Shown here: in pieces, positions 33,347 to 43,785 of the stretch
How positions within the stretch are numbered: position 1 is the first letter of the stretch
How the letters are laid out: the number at the start of each line of letters is the position of its first letter
Assembly (NCBI GenBank): GCA_016184365.1
Contig: JACPCW010000104.1
Coordinates: 23,026 to 85,985 of the forward strand
Source of the DNA: Candidatus Rokuibacteriota bacterium
Lineage (GTDB): Bacteria; Methylomirabilota; Methylomirabilia; Rokubacteriales; CSP1-6
Direction of reading: 5' to 3'
Length of the DNA: 62,960 bases
Notes under the pieces: generated by a model
The model's database searches: none
What the model was told of the DNA's origin: nothing
What the model saw: only the letters and a program-made list of their open reading frames with translations
Made by a program: the position numbers and the translations under genes

Positions 33347-34259
33347 AGGTGAGGTCGATCGCGAGGTTCAGACCGACGACCATCGCGGCGATGATCAGGT
33401 TCACCGACTGCACGACCGGATAGTCGAGGCGCGTCAGCGATTCGAAGAAGAAGAGACCGACCCCCGGCAGCCGGAAGATCGCCTCGATGATGACCGAGCC
33501 GCCGATGTAGAGCGGCGTCTGCAACCCGATCAGGGTCACCACCGGGATCATCGCGTTCTTCAGCGCGTGCCGGAGCACGATCGCGCGCTCGGGCAGTCCC
33601 TTCGACCACGCGGTCCGGATGTAGTCCTGGCGCATGACCTCGAGCAGCGCCGAGCGCATGATCCGCATGATCGGTCCGGCGCGCGTCACGCCGAACACGA
33701 GCGCCGGCACGATCATGATCTTCAGATTCTCGAGCGGGCTCGTCGTGAACGACACGTACGTCCACACCGGCGTCCACTTGAAGTAGATGGCGGGCAGCAC
33801 GACGACGAGCACGGCGAGTCCGAAGTACGGGATCGACAGCGCGAGGATCGCGAAGACGCGCCCGACGTAGTCGGAGATGGTGTCCTGCCGGACCGCGGAG
33901 ACGATGCCGACGAGGATGCCGATGACGACCGAGACGAGGATGGTCAGCGCGGCGAGCTCGAGCGTCACCGGGAAGCGCCGCACGAACTCGTCGAGGATGG
34001 GCTGACGCGTCCAGTACGAGCTGCCGAAGTCGCCGCGCAGGACGATGCCGCTCACCCAGTCGAGGTACTGCACGTACGCCGGGCGGTCGAGCCCGAGCTC
34101 CGTCCGCAGCGCGTCGACCGTCGGCGCGTACGCGTGGCCCTCGACCATGCGGGTCACCACGTCGCCCGGCATGAACCGCATCAGCGAGAACACGATGACG
34201 CTCACGAGCACGAGCGTGGGCACCGCGAGCGCGAGCCGGCGCAGCACGTACTGCTTCAT
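33312..34259 (-). CDS. Oligopeptide-type ABC permease, OppB/DppB family
   Basis: 315 residues, six membrane segments. MPGDVVTRM near the N-terminus, EAA loop AWSKGLPERAIVLRHALKNA and C-terminal AFLDPRIRYR. It follows the binding-protein gene by 21 bases, so gene order here is A-B-C, unlike the B-C-A order of the first and third modules. Confidence 0.9.
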   Translation of the reverse strand: MKQYVLRRLALAVPTLVLVSVIVFSLMRFMPGDVVTRMVEGHAYAPTVDALRTELGLDRPAYVQYLDWVSGIVLRGDFGSSYWTRQPILDEFVRRFPVTLELAALTILVSVVIGILVGIVSAVRQDTISDYVGRVFAILALSIPYFGLAVLVVVLPAIYFKWTPVWTYVSFTTSPLENLKIMIVPALVFGVTRAGPIMRIMRSALLEVMRQDYIRTAWSKGLPERAIVLRHALKNAMIPVVTLIGLQTPLYIGGSVIIEAIFRLPGVGLFFFESLTRLDYPVVQSVNLIIAAMVVGLNLAIDLTYAFLDPRIRYR

Positions 34260-34280
34260 GTCAGACCCGCCGCGCCGCGC

Positions 34281-35885
34281 CTACCTCTCGAGCCAGGTGA
34301 AGATCAGCCGATGGCCGAGCGAGAAGCCGTCATGATGCTTGAAGCCCTTCACCTGCGGCGCGTGCGTGATGTACTGCGGCGACGTCGGCACGTAGACGTA
34401 ATAGGCCTTGTCCGCCAGGTAGCGCTGGATGTCGTGGACGAGGGCGAGGCGCTTCTTCGGGTCCAGCTCGCGGCGCTGCGCGAGCAGCATCCGGTTCAGC
34501 TCGGCGTCGGCGACGTGGCTGCGGTTGTGCGGCTGTTCGGGGTAGAAGCCGCTGAAGAGCCAGTCGTCGACCTCGTTGCCGGGCGCCTGCGGTCCCATCG
34601 CCATCTTCTCGAACTTGCCGAGGTACGTCGTCGAGATGTACTTGCCGTACTCCTCGGGCTTGAACTCGACGGTGATGCCGATCTTCGAGAGGTCGTCGGC
34701 CGCCAGGTCGTAGTACGTCCGCCACGGCGGTGCGTAGCCGGGCCAGTGGTACATCGGCACGGTGAGGCCTTTCGGATGGCCCGCCTCCGCCAGCAGGCGC
34801 TTGGCTTCCGCGACGTCATAGCCGACGAGGTACTTGGCCTTCGCGGGATCCATCTTCGAGGCGTCGAGCTTCCAGTCGCTCATCGCGCACGGGACGGGTC
34901 CGGCGTCGACGCACCCTTCGCCGTAATTGATGGAGTCGTTCCACGCCTTGCGGTTGATCGCGAGCGAGACCGCCCGCCGCACGCGCACGTCGTTGAACGG
35001 CGGCTGGTCGGTGCGGAAGTAGAGCTTGCCGCTCCCGATGGTCATCGTCGGCGTCATGACCATCTCGGGATTCGTCTGCTTGAGCGACTTCGCTTCCTCC
35101 GGGACCATGTACCCCCACATGTGACCCATGTCGACCTTGCCGGCGCGCAGGAGCGAGAGCCGCGCGGCGGCGTCGGGCGTGATCTCGATGACGACGCCGT
35201 CGAGGTACGGCATGCCCTTCATGTAGTAGTCGGGATTCCGCTCGAAGGCGATCTGGACGCCCTTCTGGTACGACTTCACCATGAACGGCCCGCTGCCGAT
35301 CATCGCCTCGGCCCGGTTGAAGTCCTTCAGCTTCTCCTCGACCTCCCGCGGGAGGATCGCCAGGTAGGTCGACGCGGCGAGGTGGTTCAGGAACGGCGCG
35401 AACGGCTCCTTCAGCGTGACGCGCAGCGTGTGGCGGTCGACGACGTCGATCGCCTGCACGACGTCGAAGCGCGCGCGGAACGCCGACTTCGTGCGGAACC
35501 GCTCCATCGAGTACTTCACGTCTTCCGCGGTCACCTCGCGGCCGTTGACCGGCGGCTTGTTGTGAAACTTCACGCCTTTCCTGAGCGTGAACTCGATGAC
35601 GGTCGGGCTCTTGTGCTCCCACTTCTCGGCGAGGTCGGGCACGACGGTGAAGTCGGCCGTGTGCTTCTGCTCGGGACCGTGCGCGTAGCGCACGAGCTGG
35701 CTGTAGACCATGTTGGCCCACGAGTGCGTCAGGAAGCTGATCGACAGGTGGGGGTCGAGGTTGGGTGCTTCCCGGTCGGCGATTCGGAGAATTCCGCCGC
35801 GTTTCGGCTGCTGCGCGGAGGCGGGCGCGGTGAGCGACACGACGAACACGCCAAGAGCAAGGACGAGAGCGACACGTCGAGCCAT
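34281..35885 (-). CDS. Extracellular solute-binding protein family 5
   Basis: 534 residues with a Sec signal peptide ending at APASAQQ. Family-5 features include RIADREAPNLDPH at the mature start, TLRKGVKFHNKPP, the helix RRAVSLAINRKAW and a C-terminal VPTSPQYITHAP. First gene of the second Opp module, preceded by GAGGAGGA and a near-consensus promoter at 35946-35973. No ATPase gene follows the module. Confidence 0.9.
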   Translation of the reverse strand: MARRVALVLALGVFVVSLTAPASAQQPKRGGILRIADREAPNLDPHLSISFLTHSWANMVYSQLVRYAHGPEQKHTADFTVVPDLAEKWEHKSPTVIEFTLRKGVKFHNKPPVNGREVTAEDVKYSMERFRTKSAFRARFDVVQAIDVVDRHTLRVTLKEPFAPFLNHLAASTYLAILPREVEEKLKDFNRAEAMIGSGPFMVKSYQKGVQIAFERNPDYYMKGMPYLDGVVIEITPDAAARLSLLRAGKVDMGHMWGYMVPEEAKSLKQTNPEMVMTPTMTIGSGKLYFRTDQPPFNDVRVRRAVSLAINRKAWNDSINYGEGCVDAGPVPCAMSDWKLDASKMDPAKAKYLVGYDVAEAKRLLAEAGHPKGLTVPMYHWPGYAPPWRTYYDLAADDLSKIGITVEFKPEEYGKYISTTYLGKFEKMAMGPQAPGNEVDDWLFSGFYPEQPHNRSHVADAELNRMLLAQRRELDPKKRLALVHDIQRYLADKAYYVYVPTSPQYITHAPQVKGFKHHDGFSLGHRLIFTWLER

Positions 35886-35945
35886 GAGCGGTCCTCCTCG
35901 TTCCGATCCGGATGCCGAGAGAGAAACGGCCAGAAAAGTGCGCTC

Positions 35946-35973
35946 ATTATGCTCGGCGCGACTTGCTTGTCAA
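35946..35973 (-). promoter_or_regulatory. Near-consensus sigma-70-type promoter for the second Opp module
   Basis: On the minus strand TTGACA (35973-35968) and CATAAT (35951-35946) are 16 bases apart. The predicted start leaves a leader of roughly 55 bases with a GAGGAGGA ribosome site. It is the clearest classical promoter I see in the window. Confidence 0.65.
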
Positions 35974-36032
35974 TGCGCGCAACCTGTCACGTCAGGCGGC
36001 GCGGCCTGTAAGGGTGGTGCCGGGGAGCGCTG

Positions 36033-36785
36033 CTAGCGGCGGCGGCGCGCGAGGATCGCGGCCATCGCGGCGCGATGCTCGTCGGACGCGAAGCAGTCGG
36101 CGAGACCGGCCTGCATCTCGCGCCGGAAATCGTCGAACGGCAGGTCGAACGCGCGCGGCACCAGACGCTTCGAGACACCGGCGCTCGTCTCGGGCAGCGC
36201 GAGAAACATCTCGATCGTCTCGTCGAGCGCCGCCGCGAACGCGCCCGGCGGCACCACCCGATTCACGAGACCGTACCGCTCGGCGTCGGCGGCGGAGATG
36301 AGCCGCCCGGTGAGGATCAGGTCCTGCGCGCGGCCGAGCCCGATCAACCGAGGCAGCCGATAGAGCGCCATCGACGGCACGAGGCATTCCTTGACCGCCG
36401 GGAGACCGACGAGCGCGTCGGCGCTGGCCAGCCGATAGTCGCAGACGAGCGCCAGCTGCAGCCCGCCGCCGATCGCGTGGCCGTTGATCGCGGCGATGAA
36501 GAGCTTGTCCATGCGCTCCATCGCCGTCATCGCGTCTTCCCAGCGCACGAGATCGTCCAGGCGCACCTCGCCGCGCGCGAGCGCCTGGAGATCCACACCG
36601 GTCTGAAACGCGCGGCCGCGCCCGGTCATGACGACGACGCGCACCGTCTTTTCCGCGGCCAGCGCCTGACACGCGCGGGTGAGATCGGCAACCCAGCGCG
36701 CGTCGCCGGCGTTGAGCACGTCAGGGCGATCGAAAACGAGGCGCGCGACCGTTCCGTTGACCTCGAGCGTCACCGCTCGGGTCAA
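36033..36785 (-). CDS. Enoyl-CoA hydratase/isomerase family protein
   Basis: 250 residues from TTG 36785 (GTG 36773 is the alternative). Crotonase motifs: FDRPDVLNAGD, the oxyanion loop FQTGVDLQAL, INGHAIGGGLQLAL and VNRVVPPG. A longer frame to 36830 would add MGGVGGSGGRSP, which is translated class B repeat and not part of the enzyme. Likely acts in acyl-CoA degradation. No neighbour forms an obvious operon with it. Confidence 0.87.
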   Translation of the reverse strand: MTRAVTLEVNGTVARLVFDRPDVLNAGDARWVADLTRACQALAAEKTVRVVVMTGRGRAFQTGVDLQALARGEVRLDDLVRWEDAMTAMERMDKLFIAAINGHAIGGGLQLALVCDYRLASADALVGLPAVKECLVPSMALYRLPRLIGLGRAQDLILTGRLISAADAERYGLVNRVVPPGAFAAALDETIEMFLALPETSAGVSKRLVPRAFDLPFDDFRREMQAGLADCFASDEHRAAMAAILARRRR

Positions 36786-36790
36786 CTCAC

Positions 36791-36879
36791 GTCGGGGGGA
36801 GCGACCGCCGCTCCCCCCGACACCCCCCATCGGTCACCCGCGAGGTTTCGGGCTCCGCTGGCGCCGGCAAAGCCGGCGC
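36791..36879 (+). repeat. Class B two-hairpin element, copy 1
   Basis: Hairpin 1 is a perfect 12-bp stem 36791-36802/36810-36821 with outer GTC/GAC and loop GACCGCC. The linker starts ACCCCCC. Hairpin 2 is GCGCCGGC/GCCGGCGC at 36861-36879 with an AAA loop. It lies between two minus-strand genes and is oriented against them. Confidence 0.88.
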
Positions 36880-36902
36880 TCGAACGCGTCGGTGGCTGCG
36901 GG

Positions 36903-38393
36903 TCAGGCATTGCCGCTCGCCGGGGGCGCGTCGGGGCGCGGGCCGCGCCGCCCGCGGCTGCGGCGGCGAGCGGGACCTGCGCCCTCGGCCGAACCGGACG
37001 GGCGCGGAGCCGACGGCGGGGCGGACGATGCAGCGGGACGATCAGGCGACGGTGACGGCTCGGATCGTCGCGGCTCGCTCGGCTCATGACTGCGACGCCG
37101 ATCCCCCGGCGCCGGGCCGCGATCGCGACCACCGCCGCTGCCGCCGCTGCCGCGCCGCCCGCCGCCGCGTCGCGACGCCGCGTCGAGCCGCGCCCGCTTC
37201 TCGTCGGCGTAACGCCGCCGCTCTTCGGAGGTCGGCCTGATCTCGCGGACGAACATGTCGTCGTCCGGCCATTGCACGTCGATCTTCTGGGCGATGAACT
37301 TCTCGATCGGATCGAGCGCGAGCGCGCTCGATTCGTCGATCAGGCTGATGGCCTTGCCGCTGGCGCCGGCGCGCGCGGTCCGGCCGATGCGGTGCACGTA
37401 GTCCTCGGCGTCGCTCGGCAGGTCCCAGTTGATGACGTGGCTCACGCTCTCGATGTGCAGCCCGCGCGACGCCACGTCCGTCGCCACGAGCACGGGCAGC
37501 CGCCCTTCCTTGAAATCGGTGAGGATGCGCAGGCGTCTTTTCTGCTCGATGTCGCCGGTGAGCGCGCGCGCCTCCCAGCCGTTCCGGAGGAGCCGATCCT
37601 CGAGCCGGCGCGCTTCCTCCCGCGTGTTCGAGAAGATGAGAATGCGCTCGCCACCCTCGCGGCGCATGAGCCCGAGCAGGAGCGAAAATTTCTCTTCGCG
37701 GCCCACGTGGAACACCGACTGCTCGACCCGCTCCACCGTCTTCTGCTCCGGCATGATCGTGATCTGCGCCGGGTTGTTCATGAATTCCCACGTCAGCTCG
37801 AGCACGCGGAACGACAGCGTCGCGGAGAAGAGGAACGACTGGCGCCGTTCGGGCGGCGGCAGCTTCCGGAGGATGAAGCGCAGGTCGGCGATGAACCCCA
37901 TGTCGAACATGCGGTCGGCCTCGTCGATGACGAGGACCTCCACGCGCCGCGGCGACCACACGTGCTGCTTCAGGTAGTCGATCAGCCGGCCCGGGGTGCC
38001 GATGAGGACGTCGCACGCCTCCGCCAGCTGGTCGCGCTGCCGCGCGTAGTCGATGCCGCCGTAGACGGCGAGGGTCGAAAACGGCGTGAAGCGGCCGAGC
38101 AGCCGCGCGTCCGCGTCGATCTGCACGACGAGCTCGCGCGTCGGCGCGATGATCAGGACGCGCGGCGCCGTGACCGGTCCCGGCGGCGGCGGCGGCTCGC
38201 GCGTGAGCCGCGTGAACGCCGAGATGAGGAACGCCGCCGTCTTGCCGGTCCCCGTCTGCGACTGCCCGGCGACGTCCTTGCCGCGGAGCGCGAGCGGCAG
38301 CGCCGCTTCCTGGATCGGCGTGGCGGTGACGAATCCCGCCTCGCGGATGCCCTGCATCACGGCTTCGGGGAGATCGAGCGTCGAGAAATCCAT
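36903..38393 (-). CDS. DEAD-box RNA helicase
   Basis: 496 residues. Q-motif around TATPIQEAAL, Walker A GQSQTGTGKT (about 43-52), APTREL, TPGRL, DEAD at 157-160, SAT at 190-192, and in the second RecA domain TDVASRGLHIE and HRIGRTARAG. The last 90 residues are an Arg/Gly/Pro/Ser-rich disordered tail, typical for RNA binding. ATG 38393 overlaps the tatC stop (TGATG). RhlB/RhlE-like in type; role probably in RNA decay or ribosome assembly. Confidence 0.92.
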   Translation of the reverse strand: MDFSTLDLPEAVMQGIREAGFVTATPIQEAALPLALRGKDVAGQSQTGTGKTAAFLISAFTRLTREPPPPPGPVTAPRVLIIAPTRELVVQIDADARLLGRFTPFSTLAVYGGIDYARQRDQLAEACDVLIGTPGRLIDYLKQHVWSPRRVEVLVIDEADRMFDMGFIADLRFILRKLPPPERRQSFLFSATLSFRVLELTWEFMNNPAQITIMPEQKTVERVEQSVFHVGREEKFSLLLGLMRREGGERILIFSNTREEARRLEDRLLRNGWEARALTGDIEQKRRLRILTDFKEGRLPVLVATDVASRGLHIESVSHVINWDLPSDAEDYVHRIGRTARAGASGKAISLIDESSALALDPIEKFIAQKIDVQWPDDDMFVREIRPTSEERRRYADEKRARLDAASRRGGGRRGSGGSGGGRDRGPAPGDRRRSHEPSEPRRSEPSPSPDRPAASSAPPSAPRPSGSAEGAGPARRRSRGRRGPRPDAPPASGNA

Positions 38394-39160
38394 CAGACCG
38401 GACCCTCCGCAGCGCCGGGAGCCGGCGCACGGCGCCGACCGAACAGCCGCGCGCACACGATGCCGACTTCGTACAGCAGGATGATCGGTCCGGCCATCAT
38501 GCTCTGGTTCACGACATCGGGGGTTGGGGTGAGGATGGCCGCGGCGATGAACGCGCCGAGGATCGCGTATTTCCGGTTCCTCGCGAGCCCCTTCGGCGTC
38601 ACCAGGCCCATGCGCGAGGCGAGCGTGATCCCGATCGGGATCTCGAACACCGCGCCGAAGGCGAGGGTGAACTTCAGCAGGAAGTCGATGTAGCTGCCGA
38701 TCGAGATCATCGGTGTGAGCCCGGGCCGGCCGTAGCTCAACAGGAATGCCACCGCGTTCGGCGTGACGATGAGCAGCGAAAAGGCGCCGCCGGCGATGAA
38801 CATCAGCGACCCGAGGATGACGAACGGCGCCGCGTACTTCTTCTCGTGCCCGTAGAGCCCGGGCGCCACGAACGCCCACACCTGCCAGAGGATGGCCGGG
38901 GACGCGATGAAGAGACCGACGAAGAGCGCCACCTTCATCTGCACCCAGAACGCCTCGGTGACGGCGAGGAAGACCAGCGGGTTGCCGGTCTGCTGGATCG
39001 GCCGCGCGAGCCAGTCGACGATGCGCGACGCGAACGGGAACGCGATCAGCAGGCCGATGAGCACCGCGATCAGGCCGCGCATGATGCGCATGCGCAGCTC
39101 GCCCAGGTGCTCGAGGAACGGCATCTTGTCCGCGAGGCGCGCCGCCATCGCCGTCACCAC
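38393..39160 (-). CDS. tatC: Twin-arginine translocase subunit TatC
   Basis: About 255 residues; tandem GTG codons at 39160 and 39157 are both possible starts, and the second overlaps the thiD stop. The N-terminal MPFLEHLGELRMR motif and six membrane segments are present, with AFVAPGLYGHEKKYA in the first periplasmic region and FGAVFEIPI. TatC recognises twin-arginine signals; the binding protein at 49330 carries one. tatA/B are not in the window. Confidence 0.93.
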   Translation of the reverse strand: MVTAMAARLADKMPFLEHLGELRMRIMRGLIAVLIGLLIAFPFASRIVDWLARPIQQTGNPLVFLAVTEAFWVQMKVALFVGLFIASPAILWQVWAFVAPGLYGHEKKYAAPFVILGSLMFIAGGAFSLLIVTPNAVAFLLSYGRPGLTPMISIGSYIDFLLKFTLAFGAVFEIPIGITLASRMGLVTPKGLARNRKYAILGAFIAAAILTPTPDVVNQSMMAGPIILLYEVGIVCARLFGRRRAPAPGAAEGPV

Positions 39161-39942
39161 CGCTCCACGAAGTGGCGCAGGACACCGACGCCGCGGCCGG
39201 GCTGGAATCCGCCGCGGATCGCCTCGGTGACGTAGGCCTTGGCTTCGCGCACGGCCGCGGCGAGCGCACGGCCGTGCGCGAGCCCCGCGGCGATCGCCGA
39301 CGAGAGCGTGCAGCCGGTACCGTGCGTGTTCGTCGACGGGATCCGCTCGCCGGCGAATCGCGTGAACGCGGCGCCGTCGAAGAGCAGGTCGTTGGCGGTG
39401 TCGCGCAGATGCCCGCCCTTCACGAGCACGTGACGCGCGCCGAGCCGGTGGATCCGGCGCGCCGCTTCTTCCATGTCCTTCTCGGTCTCGACCGGCATGC
39501 CGGCGAGCGCGGCGGCTTCGGGCAGGTTCGGCGTCACGACGTGCGCGAGCGGCAGCATGCGGCGCGCGAGCGCATCGCGCGCGTCGTCCTTCAGGAGCGG
39601 ATCGCCGGACTTCGCGATCATCACCGGATCGAGCACGATCGGCGCCACGGCGCGCGCGCCGAGCCGGCCGGCGACGGCGTCGATGATCGGCGCCGAGGAC
39701 AGCATGCCGATCTTCACGGCGTCGGCGCCGAAATCGTCGAGCACCGCGTCGATCTGCGCGACGACGAACGCCGGCGGAAGGTCGTGGACGCCATGGACGC
39801 CGACGGAGTTCTGGGCGGTGATGGCGGTGAGAACCGACATCCCGAACACACGAAACGCCGAAAACGTCTTGAGATCGGCCTGGATGCCGGCGCCGCCGCC
39901 GGAATCTGACCCGGCAATGGTCAGCGCCTTGGGAACGCTCAT
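39154..39942 (-). CDS. thiD: Hydroxymethylpyrimidine/phosphomethylpyrimidine kinase
   Basis: 262 residues, full length. [45 protein letters not shown]-type strand HVLVKGGH and the anion-hole [12 protein letters not shown] are all present. It makes HMP-pyrophosphate for thiamine. TATACT on the minus strand (39958-39953) ends 10 bases before the ATG. First gene of a thiD-tatC-helicase run joined by overlapping codons. Confidence 0.93.
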   Translation of the reverse strand: MSVPKALTIAGSDSGGGAGIQADLKTFSAFRVFGMSVLTAITAQNSVGVHGVHDLPPAFVVAQIDAVLDDFGADAVKIGMLSSAPIIDAVAGRLGARAVAPIVLDPVMIAKSGDPLLKDDARDALARRMLPLAHVVTPNLPEAAALAGMPVETEKDMEEAARRIHRLGARHVLVKGGHLRDTANDLLFDGAAFTRFAGERIPSTNTHGTGCTLSSAIAAGLAHGRALAAAVREAKAYVTEAIRGGFQPGRGVGVLRHFVERW

Positions 39943-40005
39943 AGACCTATCGAGTATACCCGCGCCGGCGGGGCGCGGCCCGGTGTCCGCGCTGCGAGCG
40001 CCGCG

Positions 40006-40941
40006 TCAGGCCGGGACGGCGGCGCGGATCGCGCGACGCCGCACGACCGCCGCGCCGATGGCGACCACGCCGTACGCGACGGCGGCCGCGAGCGAATACG
40101 GCGACGAGGTCAGCCGGCCTTCGGCGAGCTGCAGCACGAAGATCATCGCCGGCGCCGACGCCAGCACGACGCGGACCGTCAGCGGCGATGCCAGCGCGAT
40201 GCCGATCTGGTTGACGTAGATCGGCAGGACGACGAGCAGGACCGCGGCGGCCACGACCTCGACCATCGCGCCGGTTGCGACGAGCGCGGGCAGCTCGCCG
40301 CTCAGATCCGCGAGCATGGCGGACCCGATGGCCGCGCCGACGAAACGAACCGAGACCAGCGCGGCCGGATCGACACCGGCGTCGTTGAGCCGGCGGCAGA
40401 GCACGGTGTTCGCCGTGATCGCCACACCGGCGCCGGCCGCGAGCAGGACACCGAGCATGCTGGCCGCCGCCGGCTGCGCCGCGGCGCCAGACAGGCCGGT
40501 CACGGCGACGATCACCGCCATGCTCACGGCGGCCAGCAGCAGGCCGTGGAGGCATCGCTCGCCGCGCGGCGCGAACGATTCGTCCGCAGCCGGAAAGAGG
40601 CGCGCCATCCACGCGACGGCCGGCGGGCCCACCCCGGAAAACACGATCTGCACCAGCAACGGCTCCGTCATGCGCAGCGCGTAGAAGAACGAGATCCACG
40701 CGAAGCCCGCCGTCAGGTTGATGAGGAGAAGATCGACGGGGTGGCGCCAGACGACACGGTAGCTCGCGGGATGACGGCGAAGCGCGACGGGCAGGAAGAT
40801 CGCCACGCACAGCGTGAACGCGATGAGCGCGACGACGGCCGGGCTCAGCCGCTGAAAGAGGCCGCCGAGATAGACGTCCCGGACGGAAGCCAGCACGACG
40901 AACAGCAGCGAGGCGAGAAAGCCGGCGGTCTCGCGATTCAT
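40006..40941 (-). CDS. EamA/DMT-like multi-pass membrane protein
   Basis: 311 residues with about ten hydrophobic segments and a central EamA-type break. [25 protein letters not shown] is the most EamA-like stretch. No gene symbol is justified; solute unknown. It stands alone, 44 bases from the rsmI stop. Confidence 0.8.
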   Translation of the reverse strand: MNRETAGFLASLLFVVLASVRDVYLGGLFQRLSPAVVALIAFTLCVAIFLPVALRRHPASYRVVWRHPVDLLLINLTAGFAWISFFYALRMTEPLLVQIVFSGVGPPAVAWMARLFPAADESFAPRGERCLHGLLLAAVSMAVIVAVTGLSGAAAQPAAASMLGVLLAAGAGVAITANTVLCRRLNDAGVDPAALVSVRFVGAAIGSAMLADLSGELPALVATGAMVEVVAAAVLLVVLPIYVNQIGIALASPLTVRVVLASAPAMIFVLQLAEGRLTSSPYSLAAAVAYGVVAIGAAVVRRRAIRAAVPA

Positions 40942-40985
40942 CCAGCCGTGAGACCCCGGCGGGACGCCCGCGTGAAATCAGCGCT

Positions 40986-41699
40986 TCAGTCGTCGGCGTC
41001 GGTGTGACGTCGTCCGCGCGGAATCACGACGGTGAACTCGCCGCGCGGCTCCGTCGCGGTGAAGCGCTCGACATGCGCCGCGGGTGTCGCGATCACGATC
41101 TCTTCGAACTGCTTCGTGAGCTCCCGGCCGACCACGATCTCGATGTCACCGAAGACGTCGCGAATCGCCTCGAGCGCGGCGACGATGCGATGGGGCGACT
41201 CGTACACGACGATGGTCGTTTCGAGCGCGCGGAGCGCCTGCAACCGGTGCACGCGACGCCCCGGCTTCACGGGCAGGAACCCGTCGAACACGAACCGGTC
41301 CGCGGGAATGCCGGCCGCGGAGAGCGCGGTCACCACGGCGCTCGGTCCCGGAATCGGGACGACGGGGACGCCGGCGGCGCGCGCGTCGCGGACGAGCATG
41401 AAGCCGGGATCGGAGATCCCCGGCGTGCCGGCGTCCGTCACGAGCGCGATCGATTTCCCTTCGGCGAGCCTGCGGAGCAGCTGCGGCCCGCGCGCGAGCT
41501 TGTTGTGCTCGAAGTAGCTGGTGGTCGACGTGTGGACGTCGTGGCGCGCGAGCAGGACACGCGTGCGCCGGGTGTCTTCGCACGCGATGAGATCCACCTC
41601 GCGAAGCACGCGGAGCGCACGCAGGGTGATGTCCTCGAGATTCCCGATCGGCGTGGCGACGACGTAGAGGGTCCCGGGCGTGGACGGTGGCGAGTTCAT
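40986..41699 (-). CDS. rsmI: 16S rRNA (cytidine1402-2'-O)-methyltransferase
   Basis: 237 residues from ATG 41699. [20 protein letters not shown] at the N-terminus is diagnostic, followed by [23 protein letters not shown] and [12 protein letters not shown]. The frame stays open upstream to 41813, but those residues ([17 protein letters not shown]) are translated class A repeat and are excluded. SAM-dependent methylation of C1402 in the decoding centre (family knowledge). Confidence 0.93.
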   Translation of the reverse strand: MNSPPSTPGTLYVVATPIGNLEDITLRALRVLREVDLIACEDTRRTRVLLARHDVHTSTTSYFEHNKLARGPQLLRRLAEGKSIALVTDAGTPGISDPGFMLVRDARAAGVPVVPIPGPSAVVTALSAAGIPADRFVFDGFLPVKPGRRVHRLQALRALETTIVVYESPHRIVAALEAIRDVFGDIEIVVGRELTKQFEEIVIATPAAHVERFTATEPRGEFTVVIPRGRRHTDADD

Positions 41700-41760
41700 T
41701 CGGACGGTGATGACGGCAATAGGTCCGAGCGCGTCATCGAGGCGCGCCCCGGCGACCGAG

Positions 41761-41860
41761 GACCGCCACGGCTCAGCCGGGGCGGTTCCGAGCGATGGGG
41801 GGGTGGGGGCCATGTCGGGGCCCCCACATGGATGGTCGGGCCATTTCGGGGCCCCCCATC
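41761..41860 (-). repeat. Class A element with duplicated hairpin 1, copy 3
   Basis: Directly after the clpX stop: a first, imperfect hairpin (41831-41860, loop CCGAAAT), then a perfect 9-bp hairpin 1 (41803-41827, GTG/CAC, loop CCGACAT), a C-run linker, and hairpin 2 (about 41762-41788). In hairpin 2 the outer pairs differ from copy 2 (ACC/GGT against GCG/CGC) but still match. Confidence 0.88.
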
Positions 41861-41861
41861 T

Positions 41862-43109
<1,248 letters not shown>

Positions 43110-43132
43110 CCCTCGCGTGGCTCCTCTCGGGC

Positions 43133-43774
43133 CTAGGACTTCTGACCGATCTGAGCCGACAGCGCCATCTGCTCGCTGACCGGCCGGGTCGTCGGCTTGG
43201 ACGAGATCACTTCGTCGACGATCTTGTAGTCCCTCGCCTGCTCGGCCGTCATGAAGAAGTCGCGATCGGTGTCGCGCTGGATCTTCTCCATGGCCTGCCC
43301 GGTGTGGTGCACGAGGATGCGGTTCAGCTCTTCGCGCATGCGAAGGATTTCCCTCGCCTGGATGTCGATGTCGGTCGCCTGGCCCTGCACGCCGCCGAGC
43401 GGCTGGTGGATCATGATCCGCGCGTGCGGCAGCGCGAAGCGCTTGCCCCGGGCGCCGGCGCAGAGGAGCAGGGCGCCCATCGACGCCGCCTGGCCCATGC
43501 AGATCGTCGAGATCGCCGGCTTCACGTACTGCATGGTGTCGTAGATCGCCATGCCCGCCGTGACGGAGCCGCCCGGTGAGTTGATGTAGAGGTAGATGTC
43601 CTTGTCCGGGTCCTCGGCCTCGAGGAAGAGCATCTGCGCGATCACGAGATTCGCCAGCTCGTCCTCGATGAAGGTCGGCAGGAAGATGATCCGCTCCTTG
43701 AGCAGCCGCGAGAAGATGTCGAACGCGCGCTCCCCGCGCGGGGTCTGCTCGATCACCATCGGAACCAGAGCCAT
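43133..43774 (-). CDS. clpP: ATP-dependent Clp protease proteolytic subunit
   Basis: 213 residues from ATG 43774 (AAGGAG upstream). Catalytic Ser98 in GQAASMG, His123 in MIHQPLGG and Asp172 in DTDRDFFM are visible, with the oligomer handle [11 protein letters not shown]. Forms the tetradecameric chamber served by ClpX. It starts 11 bases after the tig stop. Confidence 0.96.
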   Translation of the reverse strand: MALVPMVIEQTPRGERAFDIFSRLLKERIIFLPTFIEDELANLVIAQMLFLEAEDPDKDIYLYINSPGGSVTAGMAIYDTMQYVKPAISTICMGQAASMGALLLCAGARGKRFALPHARIMIHQPLGGVQGQATDIDIQAREILRMREELNRILVHHTGQAMEKIQRDTDRDFFMTAEQARDYKIVDEVISSKPTTRPVSEQMALSAQIGQKS

Positions 43775-43785
43775 CGAAGATCTCC

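Noticed and set aside
33030..36011. Very long plus-strand open frame (993 codons) antisense to the second Opp module
   Set aside because: It mirrors three well-supported transporter genes on the minus strand and encodes His/Arg-rich low-complexity sequence with no domains. Long antisense frames are expected at this GC content.
36786..36830. N-terminal extension MGGVGGSGGRSP on the enoyl-CoA hydratase
   Set aside because: These codons are the reverse reading of class B hairpin 1 and are absent from the crotonase fold; the start was moved to 36785.
41700..41813. 38-residue N-terminal extension of RsmI
   Set aside because: It is translated class A repeat; the conserved protein begins at ATG 41699.
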